Shown here: positions 15,601 through 26,671 of the stretch, in pieces | How the letters are laid out: each line of letters opens with the position of its first letter | Position numbering within the stretch: position 1 is the stretch's first letter | From: Hofstenia miamia | Lineage: Eukaryota > Xenacoelomorpha > Acoela | Direction: 5' to 3' | Assembly (NCBI GenBank): GCA_004352715.1 | Contig: SCFE01000007.1 | Location: 841,790 to 905,789, forward strand | Length of the DNA: 64,000 nucleotides | Translations under genes and position numbers: made by a program | Notes under the pieces: generated by a model | Told to the model about the DNA's origin: nothing | Databases searched by the model: none | What the model saw: only the letters and a program-made list of their open reading frames with translations

Positions 15601-17528
15601 TCGACTTCATCATCATTGTCTTCATTAGAATGGTCATCATTGATTGTGGGAGAATTTGAATTTTCTTTGCAAGTAAACAAATAAAGTTGCTGACTAGATA
15701 AAAATTCTGTAAATTCCATTAAAACCTGTTTCGCTAATGCTGAATTATCAATACTGAAATGAATGTAGTATTCTTCAAGGAATGTGAAAACAGAATTGGC
15801 ACATGTAGGTAATAGGCATGCAAAAATTAAGTAAGGAAATTTTACATGCTGTGCAATTTTATTGGCCATATTAACTGAAAAAGTGATAAAGTCACCCAAT
15901 GACAAAAAGATGTGTCTTATGACATCTGTAAAAAATTCATCTGTTACAACTTCAATATTCCGCTGAATATTGAGTGAAGTATAGGAAAGTCCAGATGACT
16001 GTATGAGTCCAAGTAACTCATCCAACAAAGGTAGATAAACAGAATTAAGCAAGGCCTCTAAATATCTCCCGTTGCTTTGAATTAAAATGCCAAGATGAAT
16101 AGCAATGGTGCGTCGCAGGACAGAATCGTCAGTGTTTATAAGTAATAAACGATAACTATCAAAATAATCGTATTCTGTACCAATATCGATCTTAATAAGG
16201 CGGTTGGCAAATGCCAGTAAAGCACTATGACAAGAGAATACTCGTTCGTTTAGAAGCCTCAAAATCATCGTAATAACGTCACATACACCAGATCCTTGTA
16301 AATATTTATCTGGTAAGTATAAAAGTTGAGCAATAGCTTTCGAGCAACAGTCTTCCAAATTAGAAAATTGTGATATAAAATTCAAATAAAAATTAATAAC
16401 ATTCTGTGTCCAAACTGCACAGTCACTTTCGTCGCACATGTTTCCAGCGGTTAGGGTAAATAAAAAGATACTTTGGAATGTCTCATCTAAGATTGATTTT
16501 GTCCTCAACGAAACACAAGTGGATAGATTCGATAGTCGAGAGGCAATTTGAGAAATTGAATCCAAACAATCATAGGAAAGAGGAGAATAACGTTTCAGCA
16601 ACATCCCAGAAGAACAAAAATGTCGAGTAATGACTTTCAGTTGCAGCAAACTAAACGAATTATCAGACGATCGCACCGAACTTCCGTGGATGATAGTTTT
16701 AGCGGTTTTTTTCAAAAGCGCCTGCAGTGTATCAAAAACACGACGATCACCAGATTCATTAGCTTTACATAAACATGAAATTGCGTAGACGAAAGAGTCG
16801 ACGAAAGAGAAACGATTACAATCTATTCCAGTTATAGGACTATCACTAATAAAGTAGCGTAAAAATATTTCCTCATAAAAACTAGTTAAAGACTCGAAAA
16901 TAGCCTCGATATGTGTCATGGAATGTTCACTGAAGTCCAAGTATATAATACGTAAAAGAAACACAAGAATTAAATCACATATATCGTCTGCAGATTGCGC
17001 AATCGAAAGACTTTGCGGAAAATTAATTCGCTTTAAGTGCAATTGAAGTTTTGCTCTATGTTTTCGTTTATTATTATCATTATCTAAGCTGTCAGAGAGA
17101 TCATCATCAGTGCTAGTAATCCTCTTCTTGCCAAGCACGGCCAAGGACCGACATCTATGTGAATGAGCAGACGATTTGTGCCTCTGGAAGTATTTGATTT
17201 TCTTCAAGCGTGCACCAGGTGATTTGATAGTAGTTTTCAATTGTGAAAATGTGATGGAATCGCAAAGTGAAGTTGATCTAAAATTGCAATCAATGTCTAC
17301 ATCGTTGATCAATGGCAGCAGCAGTCGCCACAGAATGCTTAAAAGTTTTTTTGTTGAGCGATTTGTTGATTGTAGCTGAGCGTAAATCAATCTCAATTTT
17401 GTCCATCCGCCATCATTTAAGAAATAATTAAAAATAATCTGCGTCTCCGAATCATTCGGTTGATACTGACGTGACCTCGCCAATACTTCGATATCACGCA
17501 GAAAGTCATTGATAAGAGCTGCTGTCAT
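9675..17528 (-). CDS. LYST: LYST-like BEACH protein, exon 1 (N-terminal helical region, ConA-like, PH, start of BEACH)
   Basis: Start of the lysosomal trafficking regulator (Chediak-Higashi protein family), a large cytosolic scaffold that controls the size and fission/fusion of lysosomes and related organelles. This one exon encodes residues 1-2618 from an ATG at 17528. Residues 1 to about 1000 are helical and armadillo-like. About 1020-1185 form a ConA-like domain (GFSISFWALFK ... WKHYVITVS). About 1200-2250 are again helical, with Ser-rich linkers. About 2310-2470 hold the PH-like domain (LYFVSSEDES ... IALEIFFTSGHSLMIAF), and BEACH begins near 2490 (LTNFTYLTVINKIAGRTTND). The exon ends FLDYQ|GTAGAT. 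With exons 2-4 the protein is 3173 residues; vertebrate LYST is about 3800. An uninterrupted 7.85-kb coding exon is unusual. The reading frame is intact. Any 5' non-coding exon would lie upstream of 17528. Confidence 0.93.
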
Positions 17529-17947
17529 ACACAGATAGAATGCGGTAGTAGAATCACATCAAGTAGTGAGTGCTAAAAGTAAATACAGAGCTAAATTAAT
17601 GTATAAACAAACAACGTAGATTCCGGAACAACTAGGATTTCCGGGATTTTAAAATCTACGAAATTAAAACAACACTCCTGCAAATCATCACTTTATATAT
17701 GTGCAAATAGAAACGGCTAATCAAGATTGTTAATCAAGTTAATATTTGCAAAATTGGAAACGTTTTTACAATTCACAAATCATTAAAGAAATGAAAGTGA
17801 AAAAAGAATTAAACTGATATTAAATAGGACATGGAGCTTCAGTAGAAATTGAGGCGTTTTCAATAAAGAGTTTAGTTTTTGATAGAAAACAGTCTAAAAT
17901 CTGAAAATCTTTAACACTATGAAGTTTAGCAGTATTTATATCTACCA

Positions 17948-17981
<34 letters not shown>

Positions 17982-18016
17982 CATAAAACAGAAAGGCACT
18001 AAAAATTTAGTAAAAA
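17529..18016. other. LYST-EXO1 intergenic region
   Basis: About 490 bp between the EXO1 stop and the LYST start, both genes on the minus strand. It must hold the EXO1 3' UTR and the LYST promoter. A (TA)n run lies at 17950-17981. No TATA box or other element could be singled out. Confidence 0.6.
17950..17981. repeat. (TA)n microsatellite
   Basis: Sixteen uninterrupted TA units just past the EXO1 stop codon, probably in its 3' UTR. Confidence 0.9.
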
Positions 18017-19834
18017 CTATGAACTTGGACAAAATGTCTTGGAATTGTGAAAAAATTGTTTAAGATTTAACTGCCTAACTACAGGCTTTGTCTGATTGAT
18101 GTGTGATGAAAACTGAAATTCGATTTCCTCATTTTCCTTTTCTCTGTGATTTTCCGCCTTGTTTAATGTCTCGCTGGGAGGCTTAAGAACACTACGATGC
18201 GTTTTCGAGAATTTATTGCACTGCCATTTAAAAAACGGAAACGTTTTCAGTGGCTTGGTTTGATCTTCTGAGAGTTTAAGTCTTTTTGGTGAATTTGGTT
18301 CGCTTACGTCTTGAATATTCCTTTTTAATTGCTGATCACTGGAAGATATGATATCGAAGGCAGTAGAATTGGGACAAGCTATTTCATTTGTTTCCAATTG
18401 AGTAAATACACTTGTGGATGAATCTGTATTTTCATTGGAGACACTTTTCGGAGGAAAGAATTTGCTGACTGTGTTATCTGAAGAAGTTAACGATGAAGTC
18501 TGCTTACGAAGAACTTTAACAGTGAACCTGTTTGCTATTGGACTTGGACAAGGGGTTGAATCACCAGAATAAAGAGAAAACAAGTGTTCCTTATCTGAAT
18601 CTACGAGTTTTGTAGAACGTGTTTGGGATTTACTATTAAGTACTGCGCCTAATTTAGAACTATCGATATTTACTGATTTGTTCTTAGAGCTTTTAATGCT
18701 CTTAAATTTAAGTGTTTTCAGTTCAGAACGTCTGGATTTATTAACTTTGTAATTACTGTCCCAAATGCTTAAACGGTGAGATGGAACGTTGGTTAAAATT
18801 GGAGTAGGAGACCAATTACTCACAAACTTATCACATTCATGTCTGTAATTGCCTATAGCGCTATCAAAACCATGCACGCTATCAATTTCCCCACCTATAG
18901 AATTGTGAAGAGCATTTTCATCATAAGTAGTTAATGGAACTTCCATTCTAATAAGAGGATTAAAGACAATTTGATATTTAAAAACGTATTCAGCTGCAAG
19001 GAAATTCTCAATATAGTCTTTCGAAGGTCGATGTTTCAAAATCTTTGGACAATTGAGATATATATGTAGACGATGTAATAACGAGTTCGTGTCCACTTTT
19101 TTGGCAGCCACAACAATTTTATAGGCACGTGAAATACCTACGCCTTGAAGTGAAGGCAAATAATCACATCCAGCTAAAATACACATTCGTCGCATCATGT
19201 CATGATCAAAATCATTGAATTTATCTAGTTGAACAAATTTATTCCAATCAAATAAATCAAAAACTCCATTGACATCAAGTTTAAATATCACTCTCTCACA
19301 TCCAAAAGCCAACATGTCTGAGTCTTCTGTCACAATTGCGTCGATTATTGATAGTTTTAATAAAAAAGCTAACTGGGCATCTGCCTCATATGGGGCCACT
19401 ATGCAATCAACATTTTTAGCATGACAATCTGCAATTAGGTTTTCAACCATGGCAGGTGTGACTGATATTGCTTGTGTAAAACAATTTCTAGATTCTTGGA
19501 CGTTCCCTTCCTGAAGTAATGATATGCCTTCACTTCTTTTCAAACTACGTCGTTGTTTGCGAGCATCGTTGACTGCTTTTTTTGCAGGAAGTGGCTTACC
19601 ATCAAATACCATTACAACTTTTATATTATGAACCAAGAGAGCTGCAATCATTTTACGTGGGTAGTTAAGATATTGGGTAGTTTGCTGCTCAACAGCTAAA
19701 TCTTGAGCACATGAAAAAGCACCTTTATACAGCCAACTGGAGGCATCGACACCAATGGTCTTCCCGGACCATTGCTCAATTGTCGACTTACTGAGAGCGT
19801 CCTTGATAAAAACAAGTAAACCCTGAATGCCCAT
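18017..19834 (-). CDS. EXO1: Exonuclease 1 (EXO1), Rad2/FEN1-family 5'-3' exonuclease
   Basis: A 605-residue, intronless gene starting MGIQGLL, the conserved start that threads DNA in this family. EXO1 resects DNA ends 5' to 3' in mismatch repair, recombination and double-strand-break processing in the nucleus. The metal-binding acidic residues are all present: D30 (GVDAS), D78 (VFDG), E150 and D152 (APYEADAQ), D171 and D173 (TEDSDM), and D224 (AGCDYLPS). The helix-two-turn-helix (GVGISRAYK) follows. The region after about 350 is a low-complexity Ser/Lys-rich tail, shorter than in human EXO1 (846 residues). Near the end, QLNLKQFF (588-595) fits the PCNA-binding PIP box exactly. The nuclease part aligns without gaps, so the ATG at 19834 is well supported. 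It lies head-to-tail with LYST. Confidence 0.95.
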   Translation of the reverse strand: MGIQGLLVFIKDALSKSTIEQWSGKTIGVDASSWLYKGAFSCAQDLAVEQQTTQYLNYPRKMIAALLVHNIKVVMVFDGKPLPAKKAVNDARKQRRSLKRSEGISLLQEGNVQESRNCFTQAISVTPAMVENLIADCHAKNVDCIVAPYEADAQLAFLLKLSIIDAIVTEDSDMLAFGCERVIFKLDVNGVFDLFDWNKFVQLDKFNDFDHDMMRRMCILAGCDYLPSLQGVGISRAYKIVVAAKKVDTNSLLHRLHIYLNCPKILKHRPSKDYIENFLAAEYVFKYQIVFNPLIRMEVPLTTYDENALHNSIGGEIDSVHGFDSAIGNYRHECDKFVSNWSPTPILTNVPSHRLSIWDSNYKVNKSRRSELKTLKFKSIKSSKNKSVNIDSSKLGAVLNSKSQTRSTKLVDSDKEHLFSLYSGDSTPCPSPIANRFTVKVLRKQTSSLTSSDNTVSKFFPPKSVSNENTDSSTSVFTQLETNEIACPNSTAFDIISSSDQQLKRNIQDVSEPNSPKRLKLSEDQTKPLKTFPFFKWQCNKFSKTHRSVLKPPSETLNKAENHREKENEEIEFQFSSHINQTKPVVRQLNLKQFFHNSKTFCPSS

Positions 19835-20327
19835 CTAAAATCAAGGAAAATACTCAATGGTTAAGAAAGAAAAAGACCTAAAAACATGTAATATTCGAAA
19901 ATATTTTTCAACAAGCTTAAAATAACCCTTTGAGGACGGATGAAGTGATAATATGCAAATGAATGCTGTGCACAGAGACAGGTGATGTGTTTACACTTCA
20001 TCCATCCTAATTTACATATGCTCTATTTTGCCTTTTACTATAAATGACAGCACGTGTGTATTATTGATTGATGGCTTCCGTAACTGGGGGAATTTCGCCT
20101 GTGTGATGTAAACAACTATGGCGTCTGCTAAGACCGCTGTCACTGAATGATGTTTTAGATGAAATATGTATTCTCTCTGATTGCTTCAAAAATAAAGGTG
20201 GCATACATTATGCTCGATTACGCCAATTTTGATGAATATTTTGATAATTTGACATCTAAATCACATTTCTTAAAAAAATATGTTTTTTACATAAAATAAT
20301 TTTCAAAAATTGTGAATTTTCCCAAAT
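19835..20327. other. Upstream flank of EXO1, with a short inverted repeat
   Basis: Between the EXO1 start and a piggyBac terminus. It should contain the EXO1 promoter. It holds a 15-bp inverted repeat (19933-19947 and 19994-20008) described separately. No other signal was recognised. Confidence 0.55.
19933..20008. repeat. 15-bp inverted repeat, possible MITE termini
   Basis: AGGACGGATGAAGTG at 19933-19947 matches the reverse complement of CACTTCATCCATCCT at 19994-20008 with one mismatch. The sequence just before the left arm, AACCCTTTGAGGACGG, resembles AACCCCTTAAGGACGG at 56877-56892, which follows a TTAA, so this may be a small piggyBac-like derivative. Confidence 0.5.
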
Positions 20328-20699
20328 TTAACACTAGATGCGCCAGACTTTTAATTTACCTAAAAGCGCCAAAACCCCGTTAACTGACGATTTCTATATT
20401 ACGTTTTGTAATTATGTTCCTATACTGCACCAAATATTAGAAACATGCAGCAAAAATATAAGGCTAAGATTTTTATAACAGTCTATTTTTTTAGTTAATA
20501 TGTAGAAACAACTTGTATAGTGCATCCTGAAAACATAGTTAGCAGTCGTCAATTGACGGGAGAAGCGCTTAAAGGTAGAGTTTCGCAGCTAATTGTACCC
20601 AATTATCATGAATTACTAAACATACTCCAATATCATTTGATAGAATTGATGCAGAGGTGTAGAAATTTCAAGCATAACAGTATCATTTGTCATTTGTAA

Positions 20700-21815
20700 T
20701 GTCTCAACAAATGTCAGCTCAACGTTTCCTGCAAACAATGATAAATCTTCCAATCTGGAGATGACACTGAACAAGATTCAATAAGACACTGTCCCGCCAA
20801 AAATGAGATAAAAAGATTTATCAGATTTGATCGTCGTCAAGATCGCCGTAGAAATCTGCAACATGACAAGTTTTGTCTAATTTCAACTATTTTAAATAGT
20901 TTTGTAGCTAATTCTCAACGTTGCTACCATCCATCATCATTCTTGACTATTGATGAATAATTATTGGAATTATTTCCGACTAAAACACGCTGCAGTTCTA
21001 CGCAATATATGCCCGCAAAGCCCGATAAATTTCGGATAAAATTTTGGATATTAGCCGATATTTCATTAAAATATTGTTATCTTGCAAAAGATGACAACAG
21101 ACATGTGTCATTTGGTACACATGTTGTGCAAACACTTATGGAACCTCTGAACAACAAAGGATACAATGTAACTTTTGATAATTTTTTTACTTCTAAACAA
21201 CTTGCTCATCTTATGCTTCAAGTCCGAACAAAAATAGTTGGAACTGTGTGTTCAAATCAACGCGAACTTCCTCTTCCCCAAAATTTAGGACTGCATGATT
21301 CTGTAATGTACCAAAGTGGCAAGTTGCACCTTACCAGATATCAAGCGAAACCAAAAAGAGTTGTGCATATACTTTCTACACAGTATAATGGTGCTGTTTA
21401 TTAAGAAGATGGTAAGAAGAAGAAGCCTGAAAGTGCATTATCTTATTATAGTGAATATGCACTTGATCTACTAAACAGCATGTGTCGTCAAAATTCAACA
21501 AATTTGGGCTGAAGACGGTGGCTTTTGGCCGTTTTTTTAATATTTTGGATATTGCTGGAGTGAATGCATGGGTGCTGCATAAAAAACAAACACATTCTGA
21601 TATTAGTAGACGCGATTTTCTGCAACAACTGTCCAAAGATCTCAGGGAAGACGTTGATATTCAGACTACTGGATGCTCTTTTGTCCCAATTATCAAAAAG
21701 TGAATCACTTGTCAGATTTATGTTCATTGTGAAAAGAATAGAACTTTGAATTTGTCCAGAATTTGCAGTAAACCTGTTTGTGGCAAGTACCAGGCTGTCA
21801 TATGTATCAACTGTT
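20700..21815 (+). pseudogene. piggyBac transposase (DDE_Tnp_1_7), inactivated
   Basis: DDD transposase that would cut and paste the element at TTAA. The frame starting near 20790 reads to FLTIDE, then an in-frame TAA at 20957-20959, then QYMPAKPDKFRIKFW, the family signature after the first catalytic Asp. NVTFDNFFTS carries the second Asp. In a later piece ALDLLNSM aligns with the third-Asp block (VDTLDQM in the family). A frame change near 21500 leads to FFNILDIAGVNAWVLH. The tail contains CSKPVCGKYQAVICINCF, the C-terminal cysteine finger. So all three catalytic Asp positions and the finger survive, but one stop and at least one frameshift inactivate it. The copy is probably of moderate age. 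Confidence 0.85.
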
Positions 21816-21853
21816 TTGACGAATAGCTCTTAAATACTTTTTTGTTTTTGTTA

Positions 21854-21857
<4 letters not shown>

Positions 21858-21893
<36 letters not shown>

Positions 21894-21910
21894 TATATAT
21901 ATATATATAC
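21858..21910. repeat. (TA)n microsatellite pair at the piggyBac right end
   Basis: Two TA runs separated by GTG at 21891-21893. Confidence 0.9.
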
Positions 21911-22204
21911 TGCAGCATCGGCAGTAGTCTTATTGCATCACTTTTCCAGTAAATCTATAATTCTCCGCATTGCGTCGCCATCGTTATCGCTAGGCGTCGA
22001 ATACAGTTTCCTGGTTGGGTGCCGTTTAAATTCCTGCCATACTTTCAATGACGACATAAGTAAACATTATTTTGTTCTGCCATTGGCAGGTTGTTGTATC
22101 ATGTTTTTAGTTATTATTAGGTCGACCAAAAGTAAAAAAAAGTTAAAATTCATCACGTAACCAAAATACCGGGAAAAGCATTTCTGTGATAAAATTAGTC
22201 ACAT

Positions 22205-23845
22205 GGTAGGGTTTGGGCAAAAGATATGTTTAAATTAAAGTTAAAATTTGCTTATAAGGTTAATAAGGGTAAAAAGTCATTTATAAGTTATTTCATTAAA
22301 ATCATGCAAATATTAATTTAGTTTTACGCCACTTTCTTTGATGTAACATCGTCCAATCAGATGTGATTATTCTTAATTATAATTAGGCAGCATATATAAG
22401 CCGTGCGTTAAAGTTCATTAATACCTGTTTAGTTTTTTAGTTGCAATACCGAAGACTGCCGAATCTGATGCCTCCAAAGTACAGCGTATATGCGATGTTT
22501 ATCGTGAAGAATATACGAAAACGCCTAGAAACGACTCGTTTTGCAAACTGTGTTGCATGACTGTTAAATTTGAAAAAAGACATTTCATAGAAAGTCATCG
22601 CAAATCTAACAAACATCAGTTGAAATTCATTGCAACGCCCTCAACACCGTCGCAAACTTGCATTATTCCAAACAAGCGCGACATGACCGAATTAGTTGTT
22701 AAATCCTTTTTGCCCGCCAACATTCCGTTGATGAAAAGGTTGTTTACTGAAATTGGTTGTCCCATGCCTAGCAAATCATCTTTCAGGGAAATGGTTAATG
22801 CTCTTACGACGACGGAATTTTCTTGAATACAAAATCTGCTGCAAGATAAGGAAATATTTCTTATTGGCGATGAATCCAAAGCCAACGGCAGTAAATATCT
22901 TCATATACTGGCAGGCATCTTGGATGTACCCGAGAAAACGTACATGGTCAGCTGCACACATGTTACAGAAGGCCAAAATCAACGAACTGTCATTCATATG
23001 TCAACGATTTTTTGAAAGAGTTTAATGTTAAGCGTGATAAGTTTTGGTTGTTACTCCCTGATGCTGCTCGTACATGAATGCTGTCAGAAGGATTCTGAAG
23101 GAGATGTTTCCTAATTTACATCACATTAATTGCATTGCACATCTGATGCATAACTGCGCTCAACACATCAAAGCACACTACGCTTCTGTCAACACTTTAA
23201 TTGCAAGTATCAAAGCAGCAACAGTTAAGAACAAGCTGCACAAAAATTTTTTTAAATTGGATTCCCACCTGAACCGATTTCTACAAGATGTGAAAGATGT
23301 CTCGACGCCGCCAACTATTATGCCTAAAAACTTTCAGATGTGCGCCAGATTATTGGAAATATTGCTGATTATGGATTGATTGTCAAAAAGGCCAAAAACA
23401 TTGCTCTCAACGAGGAGCTTCCTAGACAGCAACTTGAAATTATCCGCTGCTATTCCAGCATAAAGCACATTATTGGCAAGTCTGAATCAGCATCCTACAC
23501 AATTACCAAGGCAGTAAAGAATATCCAAGCAGTTGATTTTGGCAACGACCCTTGCAGGATTAAACAATATATCGCGAATTGGATTAAGAATAACGATATT
23601 ATATCTATTACAAACTACGAAAACAAAGATATTGCACCTACTATGCTTTACAAACGTCAAAGATGTCAACCTACATCGGCAGCTGTCGAAAGAAGTTTTT
23701 CAATGTTGAAGAACCTTTTAGTGGAAGACCACACATAGTATACTATCAAATTAACATGTTTACCATTAGGTTAAAATAAAGTTAAACTTTCCTAAGTGTG
23801 AGGTTAAAATTTCTCATTTTTAAGGTTAAAATTTGGTCACCCTAG
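22205..23845 (+). mobile_element. hAT-family element, decayed
   Basis: The transposase pseudogene is flanked by AT-rich subterminal sequence with repeated GGTTAAAATT motifs (three copies at about 23770-23840 on the right, related copies at about 22235-22300 on the left). The right end GGTCACCCTA reads TAGGGTGACC on the other strand, a usual hAT-type terminus. The left end has TAGGGTTTGG at about 22207. An exact 8-bp target duplication was not found, so the limits are approximate. Confidence 0.6.
22455..23738 (+). pseudogene. hAT transposase with CGGBP1-like zinc finger, inactivated
   Basis: An N-terminal finger reads FCKLCCMTVKFEKRHFIESH (C-x2-C ... H, then SNKH), as in CGGBP1-like hAT proteins. 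After a stop at about 22824, IGDESKANGSKYLHILAGIL carries the D-E block of the hAT catalytic core. A middle part (about 23074-23380) has MFPNLHHINCIAHLMHNCAQ, the conserved C-x2-H region. The C-terminal dimerisation signature SAAVERSFSMLKNLLVED ends at about 23736. At least three frame breaks separate the pieces, so no transposase can be made. Identification as hAT is firm from the order of the four blocks. Confidence 0.85.
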
Positions 23846-24216
23846 TTATTATTTGCTTTCTGTATATAGGGCTCTTACGTGAGCGATCGGACAATAAAAC
23901 TTTAGAAAGTTTATTACGTTACTCTTTCTTAAATTCGATTGTTTAATAAATGATCATGTCTAGCTAAATCCGACCGATCCGGTGAAGAGGAAGGTCGTGT
24001 GAAGGAGTATTGTCTGGCAGGTGTTCTCGGGATTCTACTCGAAAGCACGAACTCGCTTTTCTCTGGAGTTTAGTTAAGTGCTGCTAAATTGCCAGAGGTA
24101 ATGTTGATGACTGATTACTTGTATCGCTTCAGCTGTAATTGCCATGCTAATTCTAATTCCTCTGCTCTCACGCAATTACGTGTTATTACACCTGTATATT
24201 ATTTTTTAGGTTAAAA
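23846..24216. other. Unassigned sequence, possible LTR remnant
   Basis: GC content rises slightly. GCTCTTACGTGAGCGATCGG followed by AATAAA at about 23895 could be the promoter/poly(A) part of an old LTR, but no second copy is in the window. Confidence 0.25.
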
Positions 24217-24610
24217 ATGGGTTGCGAAATCTCGAATTGCGACTATGAAGAAGCAAATGCTTCGAAGCGAGAGGGTGGTGGTGGTCGACGAGAAAAATTG
24301 TACATTGAAAAATTCCTACGAGAGCGATTGCTGCCATTTCTGCAAATGAAGCATCCTGATAATCAATATGTATTTCGTCCTGATAACGCGTCATCTCACT
24401 ATGCCCAAATGACATTAAATTTTTTACAAAAACAACAATTTGTTCCGCAATTTCGGCCTATTGAAGTTGTTTTTAGCTGCTTGCACAGCTGGCATTTGAA
24501 AATAGACGGATTGCCGCAGATGTGAAGCAACTCCCATGGAGGATAAGATGTATAAAAAACTGAATGGTGAATCTGTGAAGTGATAATATTTATTAACAAG
24601 AAAGAAATTG
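24217..24610 (+). pseudogene. Tc1/mariner-type transposase, C-terminal fragment
   Basis: The open part includes YVFRPDNASSHYAQMTLNFL, the block around the second catalytic Asp of Tc1/mariner (W/R-P-D-x-A-S-x-H-Y-A), then FVPQFRPIEVVF, where intact copies read P-Q-x-R-P-I-E-x-F-W with the third catalytic acidic residue. After about 24485 another frame continues with ALENRRIAADVKQLPWRIR-like sequence, the usual end of these proteins. The N-terminal DNA-binding half and first Asp are missing, so it is a dead 3' fragment. The first 30 codons (with a Gly-Gly-Gly-Gly stretch) do not look like the family. Confidence 0.75.
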
Positions 24611-26339
24611 AGCGACTGTTATACAAATGGACCATATGCTTGTATTCATTGATTTTATTGACAGAGTGAAGCCTTATATTCACAAATATAAATTAATAAT
24701 TTGACTTTTTATGTAAATTTTGTAAAAAAATTTTGTACTCATCCGTAATATATATATATATATATATATATATACTTGAAATAGACAAATTGTTTATCAT
24801 TTAAGCAAATACATCTGCTTCAGCTTCCATTTTCGCTTAGCTATATATCCCTAGAAATATTATTATAATAGAAAAAATTTCTTAAAACGATTTTCAAGAC
24901 ACCACAAAACATGTAATGCCTGATACAGGCAAGCGTTTTGAAAAAAATATTTGCAATAATTACAACAATCTATGGCTTGGGAGTAGCATGCTATTTACCC
25001 ACATTTTTATTGTAAACCACCGTAATAATGGAATCTATCGACTTAAGATTTCATTAGCTCAGTTATGAACGTTGTTGACCGCATCGCAAAATTTGTGAAT
25101 GCGTAAATGCACATGGTCATATATAATACAATGCTATTCGCTGGCTGTCTGGAATACATACGAGTATGCAATTGAAACAATATGAATTCACACTTAAATA
25201 AACTGCTAATGTTCAAAATTAGCCATGCATAATGATTTCTCAAAATTGAAGAATACTAAATTAAACTCTATTCATTAATACTCACAAAATTTTGATGCAA
25301 TTCATCGATGCATTTTAACATAATACATAAATTAAAGAATACATAATGATATGCAAATGTAATAGAACTTAATATTCATTGATGGTCAACAAAGCAGAGA
25401 CACACATTTGCCAAGAATTGTATGATAGACCCGAATTCCTTAAGGGTTAACAACAGTAAATATAAGTTGTCAACATCTTAAACAAGACAAACTCAACTAA
25501 AAGCCAAACAAATTCAATGACTTGATATTAATAAATGTATTCTAACCCAATTATTTGAATATAACTGAATCTACACGGCTATCTTCTCTAAAAATGTCTT
25601 AATAGGATTCAAAAGCTTTACTTCGTTATATTGAATATAATATTTATTTATTAGGCTAAGTTAAACAATCGAGGTCATAATAGACATCCGGACACGAAAT
25701 TTAAAAAATTATTTTTGAAGTAATTTTATTATATTTTGATTTGTTGCATTGTAATTTCCCTTGACAGCATTTATGTTACTACTTAGTACGCGAGCACAAA
25801 TTTCATTCAATTAACGGTTTTATCCACCAAAATTTTACAGCATAGCAATTACAAATACCAAATCCGCTTAATTATGGGGAAGGAGCATTGGATAATTGGG
25901 ACATTCACTAAAACGTGTTAATTTCTGTTGACCAAAAACCATTATATCAAATACTTATACAAATATATATTTAATTGGCCAAGAAAATAGAATGATTGCA
26001 ATAACATTGCAATACAAAAAATACAAAGCAATTATATTGCAACACAAATTTGCTTGCAATATTTTGGTTTACTTGAAATTTACCTATTTTAAACAAAGAA
26101 AATGATTCTTTTGTTGCCTTATTATAATTAGCAAACTTACAGCAAAACATAGCTCCTATTTTAAAAATTTACAAATTTCATGCTAGCTTTTTTTTGGATT
26201 GTAATATTAAGTCAATGATCGACTTTTCTTTTAGTATACAGGGTAAAAAATTTCAATGCTAAAAGTAAAATCAACCAAATAACAATATTAAAAAAGACTA
26301 AACATAAAAAATGGTAAAGTACAATTTTAAAATCTATCA
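24611..26339. other. AT-rich sequence without recognisable genes
   Basis: A (TA)n run lies at 24748-24774. The rest has no coding stretch, repeat boundary or RNA gene that I can support. Confidence 0.5.
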
Positions 26340-26490
26340 GTACGCAGAATTTCTCTAAGGATATTCATTATCCCAGAAATTTCTAAATCCATTGGTAAAA
26401 GACTCTGTCGAACATTAGAGAAAGCCAAGCCGGCTATGCTAAATAACCTTTCAACAACATTAGAAGTGGACAAAATATATTTCGTTTTAA
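26340..26490 (-). pseudogene. hAT transposase, C-terminal dimerisation fragment
   Basis: The minus strand reads STSNVVERLFSIAGLAFS followed by RQSLLPMDLEISGIMNILRE and a stop. This is the hAT dimerisation motif (S-x-x-V-E-R-x-F-S-x-x-G ... R-x-x-L). It is a separate copy from the two plus-strand hAT elements. Upstream coding on the minus strand would lie above 26500, where a Penelope piece now sits; only the tail is recognisable. Confidence 0.65.
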
Positions 26491-26671
26491 AGTATGGCAT
26501 TCCTCAGAGAGTTTTCGCAAGATAGAAGTTTCAGAGTCTGTAACTAGTGTTATTGGCAATACAGCTTCTGGGGAAACAAGTTTTTCTCAAGAAATTGGTA
26601 TTATTATAAATATGATGTAAGCACACCAATTTTAATATTGCAAATGCTAAATTTAAGAATAACGAAAATTA

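Larger units (their letters stand above)
20328..21911 (+). mobile_element. piggyBac-family element, decayed
   Basis: A TTAA target site at 20328-20331 is followed by CACTAGATGCGCCA, a piggyBac-type terminal repeat. Subterminal motifs AAGCGCC...CCGTTAACTGACG and, inverted, GTCAATTGACGGGAGAAGCGC lie at about 20370-20395 and 20552-20570. The transposase pseudogene fills 20700-21815. The right end is not clean: GCGCATAT at about 21854 and AGTGT at about 21891 look like the two halves of the inverted terminus, split by a TA microsatellite. Confidence 0.75.
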
